A DNA stretch of 64,000 bases from Elusimicrobiota bacterium (GCA_016721625.1 JADKHR010000001.1:1054001-1118000); one strand, 5' to 3'. Positions 52,654-62,928 are shown, counted from the stretch's first letter. The notes: a model not told the origin generated them from the letters alone. Program-made: numbers and translations.

Positions 52654-55600
52654 TCAAGCTTGTTTCGACACCAGGACCGACAATTCGAGCCAATTCGAAA
52701 AGTCCACGATCGACGGTCTCAGCTCACCCAGCAACCCCAGAAGAGTCTCCAAGGCATTCTTGATGGGAGAGTCTTCCTGTAACGACTCCAGACCTTTGAT
52801 TTCGTATCCAGCCGGCAGACCCACGGCGATCGCCAACGGAGTGTTCGCCAAAGGGGAATTCGCTCTCCAGTTCAGAAACCCTTCTTCCAAGCGCGCGGCG
52901 GATACGGTCCCGGGCGCGTCTGAAGAGGGGGCCAGGACGACGATACCCGCTGGGAGCTTAACCAGACCGGCTAACACCCGTTGAGCCTCATCGTCGGCGG
53001 CGGTGAGAAGAAGTTGCGGCGGCGGAACGCCTAAACTTTCGGCCAAAGCATAAGCCGCTTGGTGGGACTTCATGAGGCGGTCCAAGGCCGGAAGATCGGA
53101 ACCTGAAATCGCCGAAAGAAAGACGGGAACCGATGCGTTGGGCCCCGCGACGGGAACGGTGCCGGATCCCAGCGACGTAAACATCCGAAGAGCCGATGCG
53201 ACGTCTGGACGAGAAAGCTTCTCTTCCCGGAACTTCACTTCCAGCGCCTTTTTCATTGAACCGCCTCTCGTGGAATCGCAAACCGCCTCCACCCCCCGGC
53301 GAAGGGCCCGGATCGCCCGCACGTCCAAGGATTCAACCTCCAAGGACCCCGGACGAGGCAGGAGCCACTCGAGGGTCGAAGCAAGATCTTTTCCTTTGAA
53401 GTTCCCCCCCCCACCGGCAAAGGCGGCCACCACCGCGAGAAACTCAACATTGGCCGCCTCCACGTCGCTCCCGACCCCCGACTTAGCCCCTCCCCCCAAA
53501 GCCGCTACTTTTCCGTAGAACGGAAAAAAACTGTTATATAAACCGTGGATAAGGGAAGACACAAAGGCCCCCCCGACCAACCATTGCTGAGGTGAACCCA
53601 GAACAGGGATTCCCAGGAACGGGAGAATAAAAGGAACCAGCGAAATCACCAGGAAAGGACCAAAGAACCAGTGGCTCACCAAGCGCAATAAACGGCGATC
53701 TTGATCAAATATATAGCTTTCCTTCAGGAACCACCCCTCGTCTATCCACGCCTTATCGAAAAACAACCCTTTTTCCCCATGTGAGATGGGAAACGATTTC
53801 CAGAGAAAGCCCGTCGAGAGGACCAGCCACAGGAGGGCCCTCCATGTGCCAACCCCGATCCACTCCGCCACCACACCCGCCCCCCCCACCAATACCACCT
53901 GCTCGGCAAAACCCGCGATCCCGGCGGCAACGAGGTGGTGGTATTTTAAACCCATCCACCTGGTTAATCCGTCAAATACAGGGCGCCCAATGAAAGGAAG
54001 GAGACCCGCAGGCGGCGATGTCTGGCGAGAACTAGACTCTTTCATTCGGACCGATAAAAGGCCTTTCAAGGAATCGGGAATGAGCCTGAAAAGGGCATCC
54101 TGTTGTTCCGAGCGAACCACCTGGGCGAAAAAAGCCCGGCGGCCAAGACCCTCGCCGTCATGGAGAATCAGGTTCAGAATCGGGCCATAAAGGCTCGTAT
54201 CCTCCGGGGCCGGACCGCTTTTGATTTCGCGGTCCAGTTCCGAGAGGATGTTCACCAAAAGTTGCGCGCGGACATGTGCCGTGGTGGTCGGGCCCATCGG
54301 GATCGTCGGGTCTTGCCGAGAGAGGATATCCAAGAGCACATAGGATTCCAGGGGACTCAAATTTAATATCCGTTCTTCCAGGGGCCCCGGCCCCAAAAGG
54401 ACTTCCCTTGACCAATCGATCACCAGAGGCCAAAGGTCTTTCTCGGACTGTAACCCTCTATTTCGGAGGAATTGGGAAACGATCCCTTCGGGCTGTTCCT
54501 CTTCTTCTGTTTCCGCATCAGGACCCGCACTGAAAGAAACCAATCCATCCACCCCATTTTCAGGGGCAAACGGACCTACACTTTCCGCGCGACCGTCGTG
54601 GATCAAACCCAACGACAAAAAGAAAATTAAACCCAACCCTAAGGATTTCAGCCCATCCCCCCAGGCGCCCCTCCCTGTGTGGGTGGTTTCGCGTGGGGCC
54701 TTGGGCCGTGCGTGAGAAGGATCCACGGGGGGCCGGGAGGAGCCGGGATTCCATTCATAACCGACCCACCCGTGAAACAGAATGCTTTCAGCGGGTTCGT
54801 TTCCTTCAAATAATTTTGTGAGAGTCCCTTTCCCCTCGCGGGTGAAGGTTTCCAACAGGCGTTCGCTGTTCTCCTTGTAGGTCGGGTTGCGATTGTACCA
54901 GCCGATCAGCAAGATCCCCCCTGGACGAAGCATTTCCACCATTCGATGAAGGGTCTCCCGTCGATCGCTTTCCTCCGCGTAGGGGGAAGCAATGACGCTA
55001 AAAGCCATCACCACATCCGCTGTCCCTTTCAGGCCGCGGGAATCCCTGGCCTCTTGAGCCAAAATAATTTTCCCGTGGCCTGAGGGATTGGTTTCAGCCG
55101 CGACCTCTAGCCGTCTAAAAGAGACAGGATTGCGTTCAAAGAGATGCACCGTGGCTCCGCGGCGAAGAGCGCCGTCCTCCAGGGTGAGACCCCAAGGCTG
55201 ACCCTTATTGACCAACCGCCCTCCCGGACCGACGGAGACCAGAACCGATCGCGATCCCACGTTCAGCCGGTCCAAAACCTCGGCGGTCTGTCTTCCCAAG
55301 AGCGCGACCACGCGAGGCCATTCCGTGCGGGACGGCCAGACGAAGATCGATTCTTCCAAACCCTCGAGGCCATGGCTCTCTGTGGATGGAGAGGGGGACC
55401 CTTTCCATTTCGCCGGTGTGGCCGCGGGGTTGGACCCGGAATAGGCGACTTGGTAGGCTTGCCTGAGAGCCTCCAGGAGATCGGACTTCCTCGTTGCCAA
55501 AATGAGAGCGGATCCCAATCCCCCCAAGGCTTCGGGGGAGAGCCATAGGGTTTTCATTTCAAAGGCCGGGAGGTGAAAGACAAATGGCAATAACGCGGCC

Positions 55601-58600
55601 AGAATTCCGAAATACAAAAGCAACGGAGAAAAAACCACCACGGCAAAAAGGAAAACGGCCCTCACGGCCTTTTTATCGATTGACAGAAACCCTTGGCGAA
55701 AGCGAGGCCATCGAAGAAAACGATTGACGGCATGGTGTACCGCAAAGAACAAAGGTACGACGACCGCCGGCGGTGCTCCCCACAAGAGGGGCGAGGCGCT
55801 CAGGCCGGCGATCAGAAACGCGGATATCATGTTGGGCGGCGCCCGTGAGCGATCCCCCGTTAAAAGGTCCACGAAATGCCCGCCCACGAACACGCCCAAC
55901 ACGGAGCCGGCCAAGAGATTCGGAAGGTGCCCATCGTCTCCGGTCACCGCCGCCCACGCGGCGGTGAGGAACACGCCGAGACTCACGGAAAAAAGACCTT
56001 CCGTCAAAAACGCCGATTGTTGCCACGACTCTTCCCCCATTTGGAACCGGGCGGGGACAGCTAAATTCCAAACCCGGAGCAACCAGAACATCACTCCCCC
56101 CAAACCAGAAGCTCCTTTCCCATTCGTTTGGTGGGACGCCCTTTCTTCCAGTGCGGCCAACCCCGCCCACGCATCATGGTTTTGAGGATCGATACGCCTC
56201 GATTCTTCGTAGGCGGTTCGGGCCTCTTCCCAGCGACCAGAGAGAAGATGAAATTCCCCCAAGGTATTTAGGGCCACGGTGTGTCGATGATCGTTCATCA
56301 AGAGATCCGCCGCGGAAACAATCCGGGCCGTTTCCCCAAGCCAGCGGTCGATTTTATCCATATCCGACGGGAACCCCCGAGCCAAAGCCGCCAACGCGGG
56401 CTCCACGAAACGGCCCCTTAAGACGGCAAGGTCCGGATTTTCCCCGACATGGTATCGGGAACGAAAAGCCAAAAGTATTTCGGCCACCCCCCCCATTTTG
56501 GTCTCGCCGATAACGTCGCGCCAAGAACCGGGGGACGACGCCAAAACATGGAAGATCCGGTGGAGGTGCTCGTAGGCCCGAACGCCTTCGCCCCGCCGGT
56601 GAAGAAGAACCGCCGTCCCCACTCGCGGCAAGGATTCAATCGCATTTTCAAGGACGGGAATAAATTTGTCCGCCATCACATTGTCCCATTCGAATCTCTC
56701 GATCACGTTCCGTTGCTGGGGGCCCAGGTCCCGCGGGGAATGGCGATCCATGTAAGCCAGAAGCCGATCGGCAATGAGGTCGGGGGAGTCGTCAATGGAG
56801 AACAAGGGGCTTCCGTTCCCCATGGTTTCCTTGTGGGGCGCCAGGTCCGTGGCGGCGACCACGGTTCGCACAGACGCGGCCTCAATCGCCGGCATTCCAA
56901 AGGACTCCATGCGGGAAGGCATCAACAAGACGTCCGACAACACCACGAGGTCCGATATGTACTGGCGATGGCGGCGAAAACCAGAAATCCGCGTGGCATC
57001 CAGGAAGACGACATGCTTTTCCGCCACCTTTCGCATGGTTCGGTCAAGCCAATCCGCCGCCCCCGCATCGCGGTTCGCTCGGGTCTCGCGGAGAAGATCT
57101 TCAAAAGAACTGACTCCTGGCACCACCAGGATCAATTTTGTTTTAGGTCGCCGACGAGCCAAAGCTTCGGTAATCTGGAGGGCTTTGGGGATGTCTTTGT
57201 TCCAATCCACCCTCGTTGGGAGCAACATCACGAGATCTTGGGTGAAAAGCCCATTTTGAGAAAACTCTTCCGCCGCCTCCGTGGTGAGGTAATCGGGGTT
57301 GTAAGCCCAAAGCGCGGGAGGGACGACTTGGAACGGCGGGGACCGCGGATAACTTCGGGCGATCACCTCGCGATAGGCTTTGCTGACCGTTACATAGGTG
57401 ACCTGCGGAAGGAAGAGGTTGGGATTCATCAAGCTGAGCGGGTAGTGAACCTCTTCCCGCTCCATCGCATTGTGCACGAAAACGATGAAGTGCTTTTCTG
57501 GATGTTGGGTTATATAGCGATGGAGAGACGCGGTCAAAGCCAGGTTCATTGGAACCGAAAGAACATTGTGAACCACCACAACGTCCTGGTTGTTCAATAC
57601 TTTTTCCAAATTCTGATCGATCTCCCATTCCTCCATCGAGGACAACCCCTCGATGCCCACGTAATCCAGGTGGGAGACCGAATCGAATTCGCTGGAACGG
57701 TTTCCCGCTACCACCCGAACGGGGATCCCGGCTCGCGCCAACCAACGGGCTTGTTCCGTCATCACGATATCCACGCCGCTCACCCTCGGCGGAGCGGTGA
57801 AATGAAGAAACGCGACTCGGATTCCGCCAGGGGGTCCCCGGGCCGCCAGCTCTTGAAGTTGGCGGCGATGCCGAGGAATTCGAGCCCGACGGTCTCTCAC
57901 GATCTGACGCGCGTCCTCCTTGAGAAGCCGCCATTTATCCAAAAGGCGTGGCGAGAGATCTCCCGTTTTTTGAAGGCGTTGCCAAACCCCTTCAGGTTTA
58001 GGTCCATTGAGATGGATTCTCGGCCCCCCTCTCAACTGCGCGGCCGCTTCCTCCAGGTTTGGATCGACCGAAAACGCGCTGGCGCTCCATAATTGGATAG
58101 GCACGGCCGGTTGTCCCGCAGCCTTGGGTTCAATTCCATGGACGAGCGGGGATGGCGTCATTCGGCCGTCTTCTTCGAGATCCCAACTCCAGGCCTCGGC
58201 AAAGGCGAGCGGACCCAACAGCCGTCGCAGGGAAAGGAAATCTCCGAGCGCTTGGAGAATCTTCTCCCGGTCGGCCGGATTTTCCGCATTCTTGAACTGT
58301 CGGGCCCAACCCAAACCGAGGGCGGCCGTCACCCAACCCCAGACGACGGTTCCATGATAAGCCTGACGACCTAAGACCTCCCACAGATAGGGGTTATCCG
58401 CCAAGGCGGGATTTGAAATCAACACGCCCGCCTCGCTCCATAGCCCTAAAGGAAAAGGGCGGCTCCAGAAATCAACAAGCCGCCGGGTTTCCGGAGCAGG
58501 GAGGGTGTTGTCCAACAACGTAAAAACCTCGTCCGAATGAACGATGGGGACGGGGTGACCCTCCCCATCCAGAGCCACCGCGGTGAACGAAAACCCCCCT

Positions 58601-61545
58601 TTCAACCAGGGGGGATCTCCGTGATCGGTGACGAAATCCTTGACGCTAATCCCGGGAGCCAACAGTCGGCGACCCAGACGCTTTCGGTTTTCCGGAGAAT
58701 GCCCTTCCCAGGCTAAAAAACGGGAAAGACGGCGTCGAACTTCATCTTTGGGGAAAGCGACCTGAAAATGGGCTTTGGCCGTGCTCCATGCGTCTCGGGC
58801 GCGGCCCAGGACGACCCGACCATCCAAGGCCTCCTTCAGCAACGGCCAATTTCGCTCGCCGACCCTTTCCGTCATTTTCGAGGACGTGCGCCCCAAAGAA
58901 TCCAAGATTTCTTCCAGCGAGGCCAGCGCGCTTGGGATGAGAAAAGCGTTCAGGTCCGCGGGATATTTTCCAAACCCGAGAGCGGCGCTCGAGTCGCGCC
59001 AATTCCCGATAAAGGATTGGCCGCGGGAATCCGGTTGAATTCGAACCAACGCCAGGGCCGTTCGGTGGAAATCGTTCAGTTTCGTAAGCCCCGCCAGGCT
59101 TTCGCTGGGATGTTCCTCGCGAAGTTTTTGGAACGCGTCGACGTAGGGGCGAGAGAGGTGCAACAACACGTTGGCGTGAGCCAAAACAGAATCGAGGTTC
59201 GATTCTCCTCGGGCGTTTCGGGTCTCAAGAAATCTCTGCTTTTCGGAGGGTTCCAATTCAAGGAGGAACCGGGAGAGCAACCCGGTCAACAGCGCATTGC
59301 CGTCGAGGACATGATACTCGGGTAAATCGCGCGGACCGGAAAGAGCGCGACGAACCAGGTCCACCGCGGCCCCTTCACGACCGGCCTCCATGAGGCGGTT
59401 GAATTCCACCACCGCCTCATGGAAAAGATATTCCCCATTCCTCTCATCGCTGACGGCCACCCACCCATCCACCTCCGGAGCTCCCTCCATTGAAAAACGC
59501 CCCAAACGGTTTAAAACGCTTTGGATGATGGTTGCCTTGACCGCCGGGGTGAGCGCCGGCCACATCAACCGAGCCGCCACGAGAGTGTCCCGACCGAAAT
59601 AGGACGGGTACATCCAGGAACCCGCCAACAATTTTTCCTCGTAAACCAAGGCGGCAAAACGTTCCGCAGAATCACGGAAAGAGCGATCCCCCGCCATGGC
59701 TCGCCTCGCCTTCAGCGTAAATATTTTTTCAAATGGGAGGGGGGTTAGCGGGTCCACGTCCGAATCCATGCGAAACCGAATTTCAATCGGGCGGTTCCCT
59801 TCCACCTGGAGTTCTCCGTTGGCGGTCAGGGTGGCTTGCTCGGCGTTCAACAGATCGATGAACACACGATAATGTTTTCGTCCATCGTAGGTCGTTTTGA
59901 GAATTTCAACTCCCCGAATCACCCCACCCCGGTCTTTAACAAAATAAATCCTCGGCTCAATAATATCCTCCAGAGGAGAAGGCATTAATTCTTGCAGGGC
60001 TTTTTTTGTCCCGGGGGGAAGCCCTTTCAAATAAGCGAGGAATCGTTTTTCTTCTTCCCTTATCGAACGTCCATAAAACAATTGCATCCGAAGGGACACG
60101 ACGTTCAACAACAACATTTTGGGGAGGTCGATGGTTATTTGCCGTGGATCTCCCGCCTGCAAAGTCATTTCTACCCCCCGGTACCCTCCTTCGACGCGGG
60201 CGGGTTCGCTGGCGATGGTGTTCCAGGCCCACGGCGTTTCCGAATGAGCGGGGAGGAATAGCGCGGCCTGTCCCGCGGGAAGATGAAAGAGGAGGTCTTG
60301 ATGCTCTTTCTTTTCCGACGAAACCTCAAGGTGAGCCGCGATTTTGGTTCGACTGTCACGAAGGATCAAGTGTCGGTATTTCCCGATCGAGACCGAAAGG
60401 GTTTCCTTGCTCCCCTTTGGAGTCGGCCAGAACCCCATGGCGGGGATGGGACTGACCAAGTTGAACAAGAAATGAGCACCGATTCCGGTCAAAATCCCAT
60501 CGCGAATCAACAGCGTGGCCAAGGGAACAAGTTCTACGCCTCCGAAACCTGTTAACGAATGAATGGTGGCGGAAATCGTTGCCAGGCCGAAGAACCAGTA
60601 GCCTGAATCGACGACGGTTTTGTAACTCTCTGGGGATACGCCGAATTCAGCGGCTTTCAGAGCTGGGTGGCGGCCCAAGAACGGATTCCGTCCCGCCAAC
60701 AGCCCAGCGATACCCGCCACCCAGGCGGCGGGAATGGCCCAAGGAGAATGCATCCCGAAAAGAAGGAAAGTCGCAACGGCGAGACAAAAAGCGGGCAAAA
60801 TGAATAATTGCTCTCGGAGCAAATTTAACGGGATCAAACCCCTTTCCTGGGCTTTCCAGAAGAAACGAATCTTTCCGGCTTCCGAGGACAGCGTTCGAAC
60901 GAGCGAGGCACCCCCCCGCGAAAACCAAAAGGTGACCGTGGATTCCCCGGCCTTTACGGTTTGGACGATTCGAGTGATTTTGTTTAACACAGGGACGGGC
61001 GCCAAACGGCCCATCACGTCTCTCGCGGAAGACCCGAACCGGGCTTCCGAGGCCGCAATCTCGGCCGGGGCTTCGAACTCCGCCACATTCTCTTTGATTG
61101 GTTCAGGAGCCAAAAACAACTTTTCTCCCTCAAAAAGCTTCTCTAACGGGGTTTTTTCCTGACTGAAGATGGTGAGGGCGGCGGCCCCCTGAGGCCCCTC
61201 CAGTTTTTCAATCCGCGGAACGAAAGAGGCGACGGCCAACCCGGCTTTCGTCAGCCGTCCGGTGATCCCCCCAGCGTGATATCCTCCCGTGATCAAAACC
61301 GGGAACCGAAGGCCACGGGTGGTATGAGGAGAGCGGTAAAGGGAAAGGAATTTGTCGGCCATGGCGGCGTCGCGGGCGTCCGCCTGGCGGTAGAAATCCT
61401 CAAAGGAGGCCAGGTCTCGAAGGGCCGGGTTCGCCGTTGATCCCTTGAGCGTCGACAGACGATAGTCCGCCCATTCGCCGGGCGTGAGGCTGAAATCAAC
61501 CAGTTTGGCGGTCAAAAATAGATGACGATCCGCGAGAACTAGCAA
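52654..61545 (-). CDS. Giant exported protein 2, main part: glycosidase-like, GT4, TPR and methyltransferase-like domains
   Basis: 2963 residues, continuing the 61539-62786 reading frame after a 1-nt break. Start: second half of the TraB/Tiki-like domain (LITGGYHAGGI, about 84-94). Then TM segments (247-285, 316-365). A six-hairpin glycosidase-like domain at about 600-1160 (SYFGRDTLVAARLMWP, NWRDSSAALGFGKYPADLNA). A GT4 glycosyltransferase at 1240-1640 (ESFGMPAIEA with the ExxxxxxxE pair at 1547/1555). TPR at 1755-1800, TM at 1845-2000, methyltransferase-like at 2085-2265, TM at 2300-2315 and 2535-2680, and a C-terminal domain at 2700-2963. GC looks lower than in neighbours. Function unknown; surface glycan processing is an inference. 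Confidence 0.75.
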   Translation of the reverse strand: MLVLADRHLFLTAKLVDFSLTPGEWADYRLSTLKGSTANPALRDLASFEDFYRQADARDAAMADKFLSLYRSPHTTRGLRFPVLITGGYHAGGITGRLTKAGLAVASFVPRIEKLEGPQGAAALTIFSQEKTPLEKLFEGEKLFLAPEPIKENVAEFEAPAEIAASEARFGSSARDVMGRLAPVPVLNKITRIVQTVKAGESTVTFWFSRGGASLVRTLSSEAGKIRFFWKAQERGLIPLNLLREQLFILPAFCLAVATFLLFGMHSPWAIPAAWVAGIAGLLAGRNPFLGRHPALKAAEFGVSPESYKTVVDSGYWFFGLATISATIHSLTGFGGVELVPLATLLIRDGILTGIGAHFLFNLVSPIPAMGFWPTPKGSKETLSVSIGKYRHLILRDSRTKIAAHLEVSSEKKEHQDLLFHLPAGQAALFLPAHSETPWAWNTIASEPARVEGGYRGVEMTLQAGDPRQITIDLPKMLLLNVVSLRMQLFYGRSIREEEKRFLAYLKGLPPGTKKALQELMPSPLEDIIEPRIYFVKDRGGVIRGVEILKTTYDGRKHYRVFIDLLNAEQATLTANGELQVEGNRPIEIRFRMDSDVDPLTPLPFEKIFTLKARRAMAGDRSFRDSAERFAALVYEEKLLAGSWMYPSYFGRDTLVAARLMWPALTPAVKATIIQSVLNRLGRFSMEGAPEVDGWVAVSDERNGEYLFHEAVVEFNRLMEAGREGAAVDLVRRALSGPRDLPEYHVLDGNALLTGLLSRFLLELEPSEKQRFLETRNARGESNLDSVLAHANVLLHLSRPYVDAFQKLREEHPSESLAGLTKLNDFHRTALALVRIQPDSRGQSFIGNWRDSSAALGFGKYPADLNAFLIPSALASLEEILDSLGRTSSKMTERVGERNWPLLKEALDGRVVLGRARDAWSTAKAHFQVAFPKDEVRRRLSRFLAWEGHSPENRKRLGRRLLAPGISVKDFVTDHGDPPWLKGGFSFTAVALDGEGHPVPIVHSDEVFTLLDNTLPAPETRRLVDFWSRPFPLGLWSEAGVLISNPALADNPYLWEVLGRQAYHGTVVWGWVTAALGLGWARQFKNAENPADREKILQALGDFLSLRRLLGPLAFAEAWSWDLEEDGRMTPSPLVHGIEPKAAGQPAVPIQLWSASAFSVDPNLEEAAAQLRGGPRIHLNGPKPEGVWQRLQKTGDLSPRLLDKWRLLKEDARQIVRDRRARIPRHRRQLQELAARGPPGGIRVAFLHFTAPPRVSGVDIVMTEQARWLARAGIPVRVVAGNRSSEFDSVSHLDYVGIEGLSSMEEWEIDQNLEKVLNNQDVVVVHNVLSVPMNLALTASLHRYITQHPEKHFIVFVHNAMEREEVHYPLSLMNPNLFLPQVTYVTVSKAYREVIARSYPRSPPFQVVPPALWAYNPDYLTTEAAEEFSQNGLFTQDLVMLLPTRVDWNKDIPKALQITEALARRRPKTKLILVVPGVSSFEDLLRETRANRDAGAADWLDRTMRKVAEKHVVFLDATRISGFRRHRQYISDLVVLSDVLLMPSRMESFGMPAIEAASVRTVVAATDLAPHKETMGNGSPLFSIDDSPDLIADRLLAYMDRHSPRDLGPQQRNVIERFEWDNVMADKFIPVLENAIESLPRVGTAVLLHRRGEGVRAYEHLHRIFHVLASSPGSWRDVIGETKMGGVAEILLAFRSRYHVGENPDLAVLRGRFVEPALAALARGFPSDMDKIDRWLGETARIVSAADLLMNDHRHTVALNTLGEFHLLSGRWEEARTAYEESRRIDPQNHDAWAGLAALEERASHQTNGKGASGLGGVMFWLLRVWNLAVPARFQMGEESWQQSAFLTEGLFSVSLGVFLTAAWAAVTGDDGHLPNLLAGSVLGVFVGGHFVDLLTGDRSRAPPNMISAFLIAGLSASPLLWGAPPAVVVPLFFAVHHAVNRFLRWPRFRQGFLSIDKKAVRAVFLFAVVVFSPLLLYFGILAALLPFVFHLPAFEMKTLWLSPEALGGLGSALILATRKSDLLEALRQAYQVAYSGSNPAATPAKWKGSPSPSTESHGLEGLEESIFVWPSRTEWPRVVALLGRQTAEVLDRLNVGSRSVLVSVGPGGRLVNKGQPWGLTLEDGALRRGATVHLFERNPVSFRRLEVAAETNPSGHGKIILAQEARDSRGLKGTADVVMAFSVIASPYAEESDRRETLHRMVEMLRPGGILLIGWYNRNPTYKENSERLLETFTREGKGTLTKLFEGNEPAESILFHGWVGYEWNPGSSRPPVDPSHARPKAPRETTHTGRGAWGDGLKSLGLGLIFFLSLGLIHDGRAESVGPFAPENGVDGLVSFSAGPDAETEEEEQPEGIVSQFLRNRGLQSEKDLWPLVIDWSREVLLGPGPLEERILNLSPLESYVLLDILSRQDPTIPMGPTTTAHVRAQLLVNILSELDREIKSGPAPEDTSLYGPILNLILHDGEGLGRRAFFAQVVRSEQQDALFRLIPDSLKGLLSVRMKESSSRQTSPPAGLLPFIGRPVFDGLTRWMGLKYHHLVAAGIAGFAEQVVLVGGAGVVAEWIGVGTWRALLWLVLSTGFLWKSFPISHGEKGLFFDKAWIDEGWFLKESYIFDQDRRLLRLVSHWFFGPFLVISLVPFILPFLGIPVLGSPQQWLVGGAFVSSLIHGLYNSFFPFYGKVAALGGGAKSGVGSDVEAANVEFLAVVAAFAGGGGNFKGKDLASTLEWLLPRPGSLEVESLDVRAIRALRRGVEAVCDSTRGGSMKKALEVKFREEKLSRPDVASALRMFTSLGSGTVPVAGPNASVPVFLSAISGSDLPALDRLMKSHQAAYALAESLGVPPPQLLLTAADDEAQRVLAGLVKLPAGIVVLAPSSDAPGTVSAARLEEGFLNWRANSPLANTPLAIAVGLPAGYEIKGLESLQEDSPIKNALETLLGLLGELRPSIVDFSNWLELSVLVSKQA

Positions 61546-62786
61546 ACGCTCTTCAGCGGTTTTTCCGTTCGATCGTAAGCGTCCTTTTCAAGCCGGGCGA
61601 CGCCGTCGAAAAGATCTTCCGCGGAAATGGCCTCCGCCGCCAGCACGTAGCGGATGTACCCGTCCATGGCCGGGAACGCCGAGAGAGAGACCGAACTTTG
61701 GGAGCACAGCCGGGAGAGGTGGCCGTAAAAGTCGCTGGAGGTGATGCGCCCTGCTCTGAAATCGACGCTGGATGCCACCAGGAGTCGAAGCTGGTCAGGG
61801 GTGAGGGCGGCCGCCAGTTTCTCCAGAAGACGGGTCCGCTCGGTTTCGACTTGCGAAAAATCCAAGCGGGATTCCATGTCCAAAACCCTCATAAACCCCT
61901 TCACCTCCGGACCGACTTTGTCCGGAGCGGCCTGGGCCAAGAACTTCAGATAGACGCCGAATTTCCCCCCCTGGCGATAGGCCTCCACTGAACGGTCCAG
62001 GTTCATAAGTTCGGTGTTATAAACAGCGGCCTTTTTTTGTTTCAATTCCGACTGGGCCGTGGAAACCGCCGCCCGGGCCTCCGCCAAACGCGGCGCGGAC
62101 TTCCGAAAAGCATCGACATTGGATTGGTAGAGAACCGGATCTTCGACCCCGATGAAGGCCGGCATCTTTTCCGGTCCTGAGAAAGCGGCGTGAATGGGCC
62201 CGGAGATTTTATTTTCACGCAAGAGGAAATCGGCCACCAAACGCACGCTCCCCCGGCCGGGAAAGGCACGAAACCGTTCGAGGTCCAGGGTCCGGTGCGT
62301 CCCCTCCAAAGCAAAAAAATCGACGTCGTCCCGCGCCCCCAGGGCGGCGACGGCCTGGGCCATATTCTTTTGGGCGCCCAGATTCCCATGCACGTCCTGG
62401 ATATAGACCACGAGTCCCTCCGCCTTTCCCCCCGGCGGCAAAGTGATACGACGAAGGGTCCCGGCGGAAAGCGGTAAAGCGTTCAAGAGACGAACCTGGG
62501 CGGCCGTCAATCCCTCGGGGAGGAGGCGTTGGGTTTTGGGGACAAAAGGGGAGGGAACCGTTCCCTCCACCTTCGGAAGGCGGCCCAGATCGGTCAGAGG
62601 ACCCGGTCCTGCCACCAGCGACGCCAATACCGGAGAAGAATCTTTTTGTTGGCGATCGACGGCGGCTCGGCGTCTTTCGGTCCACAGGTTGGATTCCGGC
62701 GCGTGGGCAAATAAGACATTCGTCCCCAGAAAAACAGGGAGAAGGGCCAGGGAGGTGATTCTAAAGAAAGCAGGGCGCTGTTTCAC
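61539..62786 (-). CDS. Giant exported protein 2, N-terminal part: signal peptide and TraB/Tiki-like domain
   Basis: 415 residues from GTG 62786. Signal peptide ITSLALLPVFLGTNVLFAHA, then NLWTERR shared with giant protein 1. TraB/Tiki-like features: VYIQDVHGNLGAQKN and ALEGTHRTLD; the third motif (GGYH) lies in the next frame. The frame ends at 61539 shortly after DAYDRTEK; reading the A5 tract (61560-61564) as A6 joins it to TAEERLLVLADRHL of the downstream frame. So this is one gene of about 3380 residues with a frameshift, real or an assembly error. Confidence 0.85.
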   Translation of the reverse strand: MKQRPAFFRITSLALLPVFLGTNVLFAHAPESNLWTERRRAAVDRQQKDSSPVLASLVAGPGPLTDLGRLPKVEGTVPSPFVPKTQRLLPEGLTAAQVRLLNALPLSAGTLRRITLPPGGKAEGLVVYIQDVHGNLGAQKNMAQAVAALGARDDVDFFALEGTHRTLDLERFRAFPGRGSVRLVADFLLRENKISGPIHAAFSGPEKMPAFIGVEDPVLYQSNVDAFRKSAPRLAEARAAVSTAQSELKQKKAAVYNTELMNLDRSVEAYRQGGKFGVYLKFLAQAAPDKVGPEVKGFMRVLDMESRLDFSQVETERTRLLEKLAAALTPDQLRLLVASSVDFRAGRITSSDFYGHLSRLCSQSSVSLSAFPAMDGYIRYVLAAEAISAEDLFDGVARLEKDAYDRTEKPLKSVC

Positions 62787-62792
62787 CCCCTG

Positions 62793-62851
62793 ATTCTACA
62801 GGTCGCACCTTAATTTGGCTGGAACATCCTGTAACAAAGATGTAACAATTT
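62793..62851 (-). promoter_or_regulatory. Promoter region of giant protein 2 with bipartite upstream element
   Basis: Minus strand -10 TAGAAT (62798-62793), 6 nt before the GTG. On the plus strand TGTAACAATTT (62841-62851) and TGTAACA (62830-62836) start 11 bp apart. The distance to the -10 is identical to giant protein 1. No good -35. Confidence 0.55.
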
Positions 62852-62865
62852 GGAGTCGGCCAAAA

Positions 62866-62900
62866 AAAGGCCGCGGGGGGTTTGCCCGGCCGCGGCCTTT
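62866..62900 (-). terminator. Rho-independent terminator of korB
   Basis: Minus strand: 11-bp stem AAAGGCCGCGG / CCGCGGCCTTT followed by a T-run (7 T in all). It begins 28 bp after the korB stop. Confidence 0.85.
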
Positions 62901-62928
62901 CTGTGAAAAAGACGAGGATGAAAAGGCG

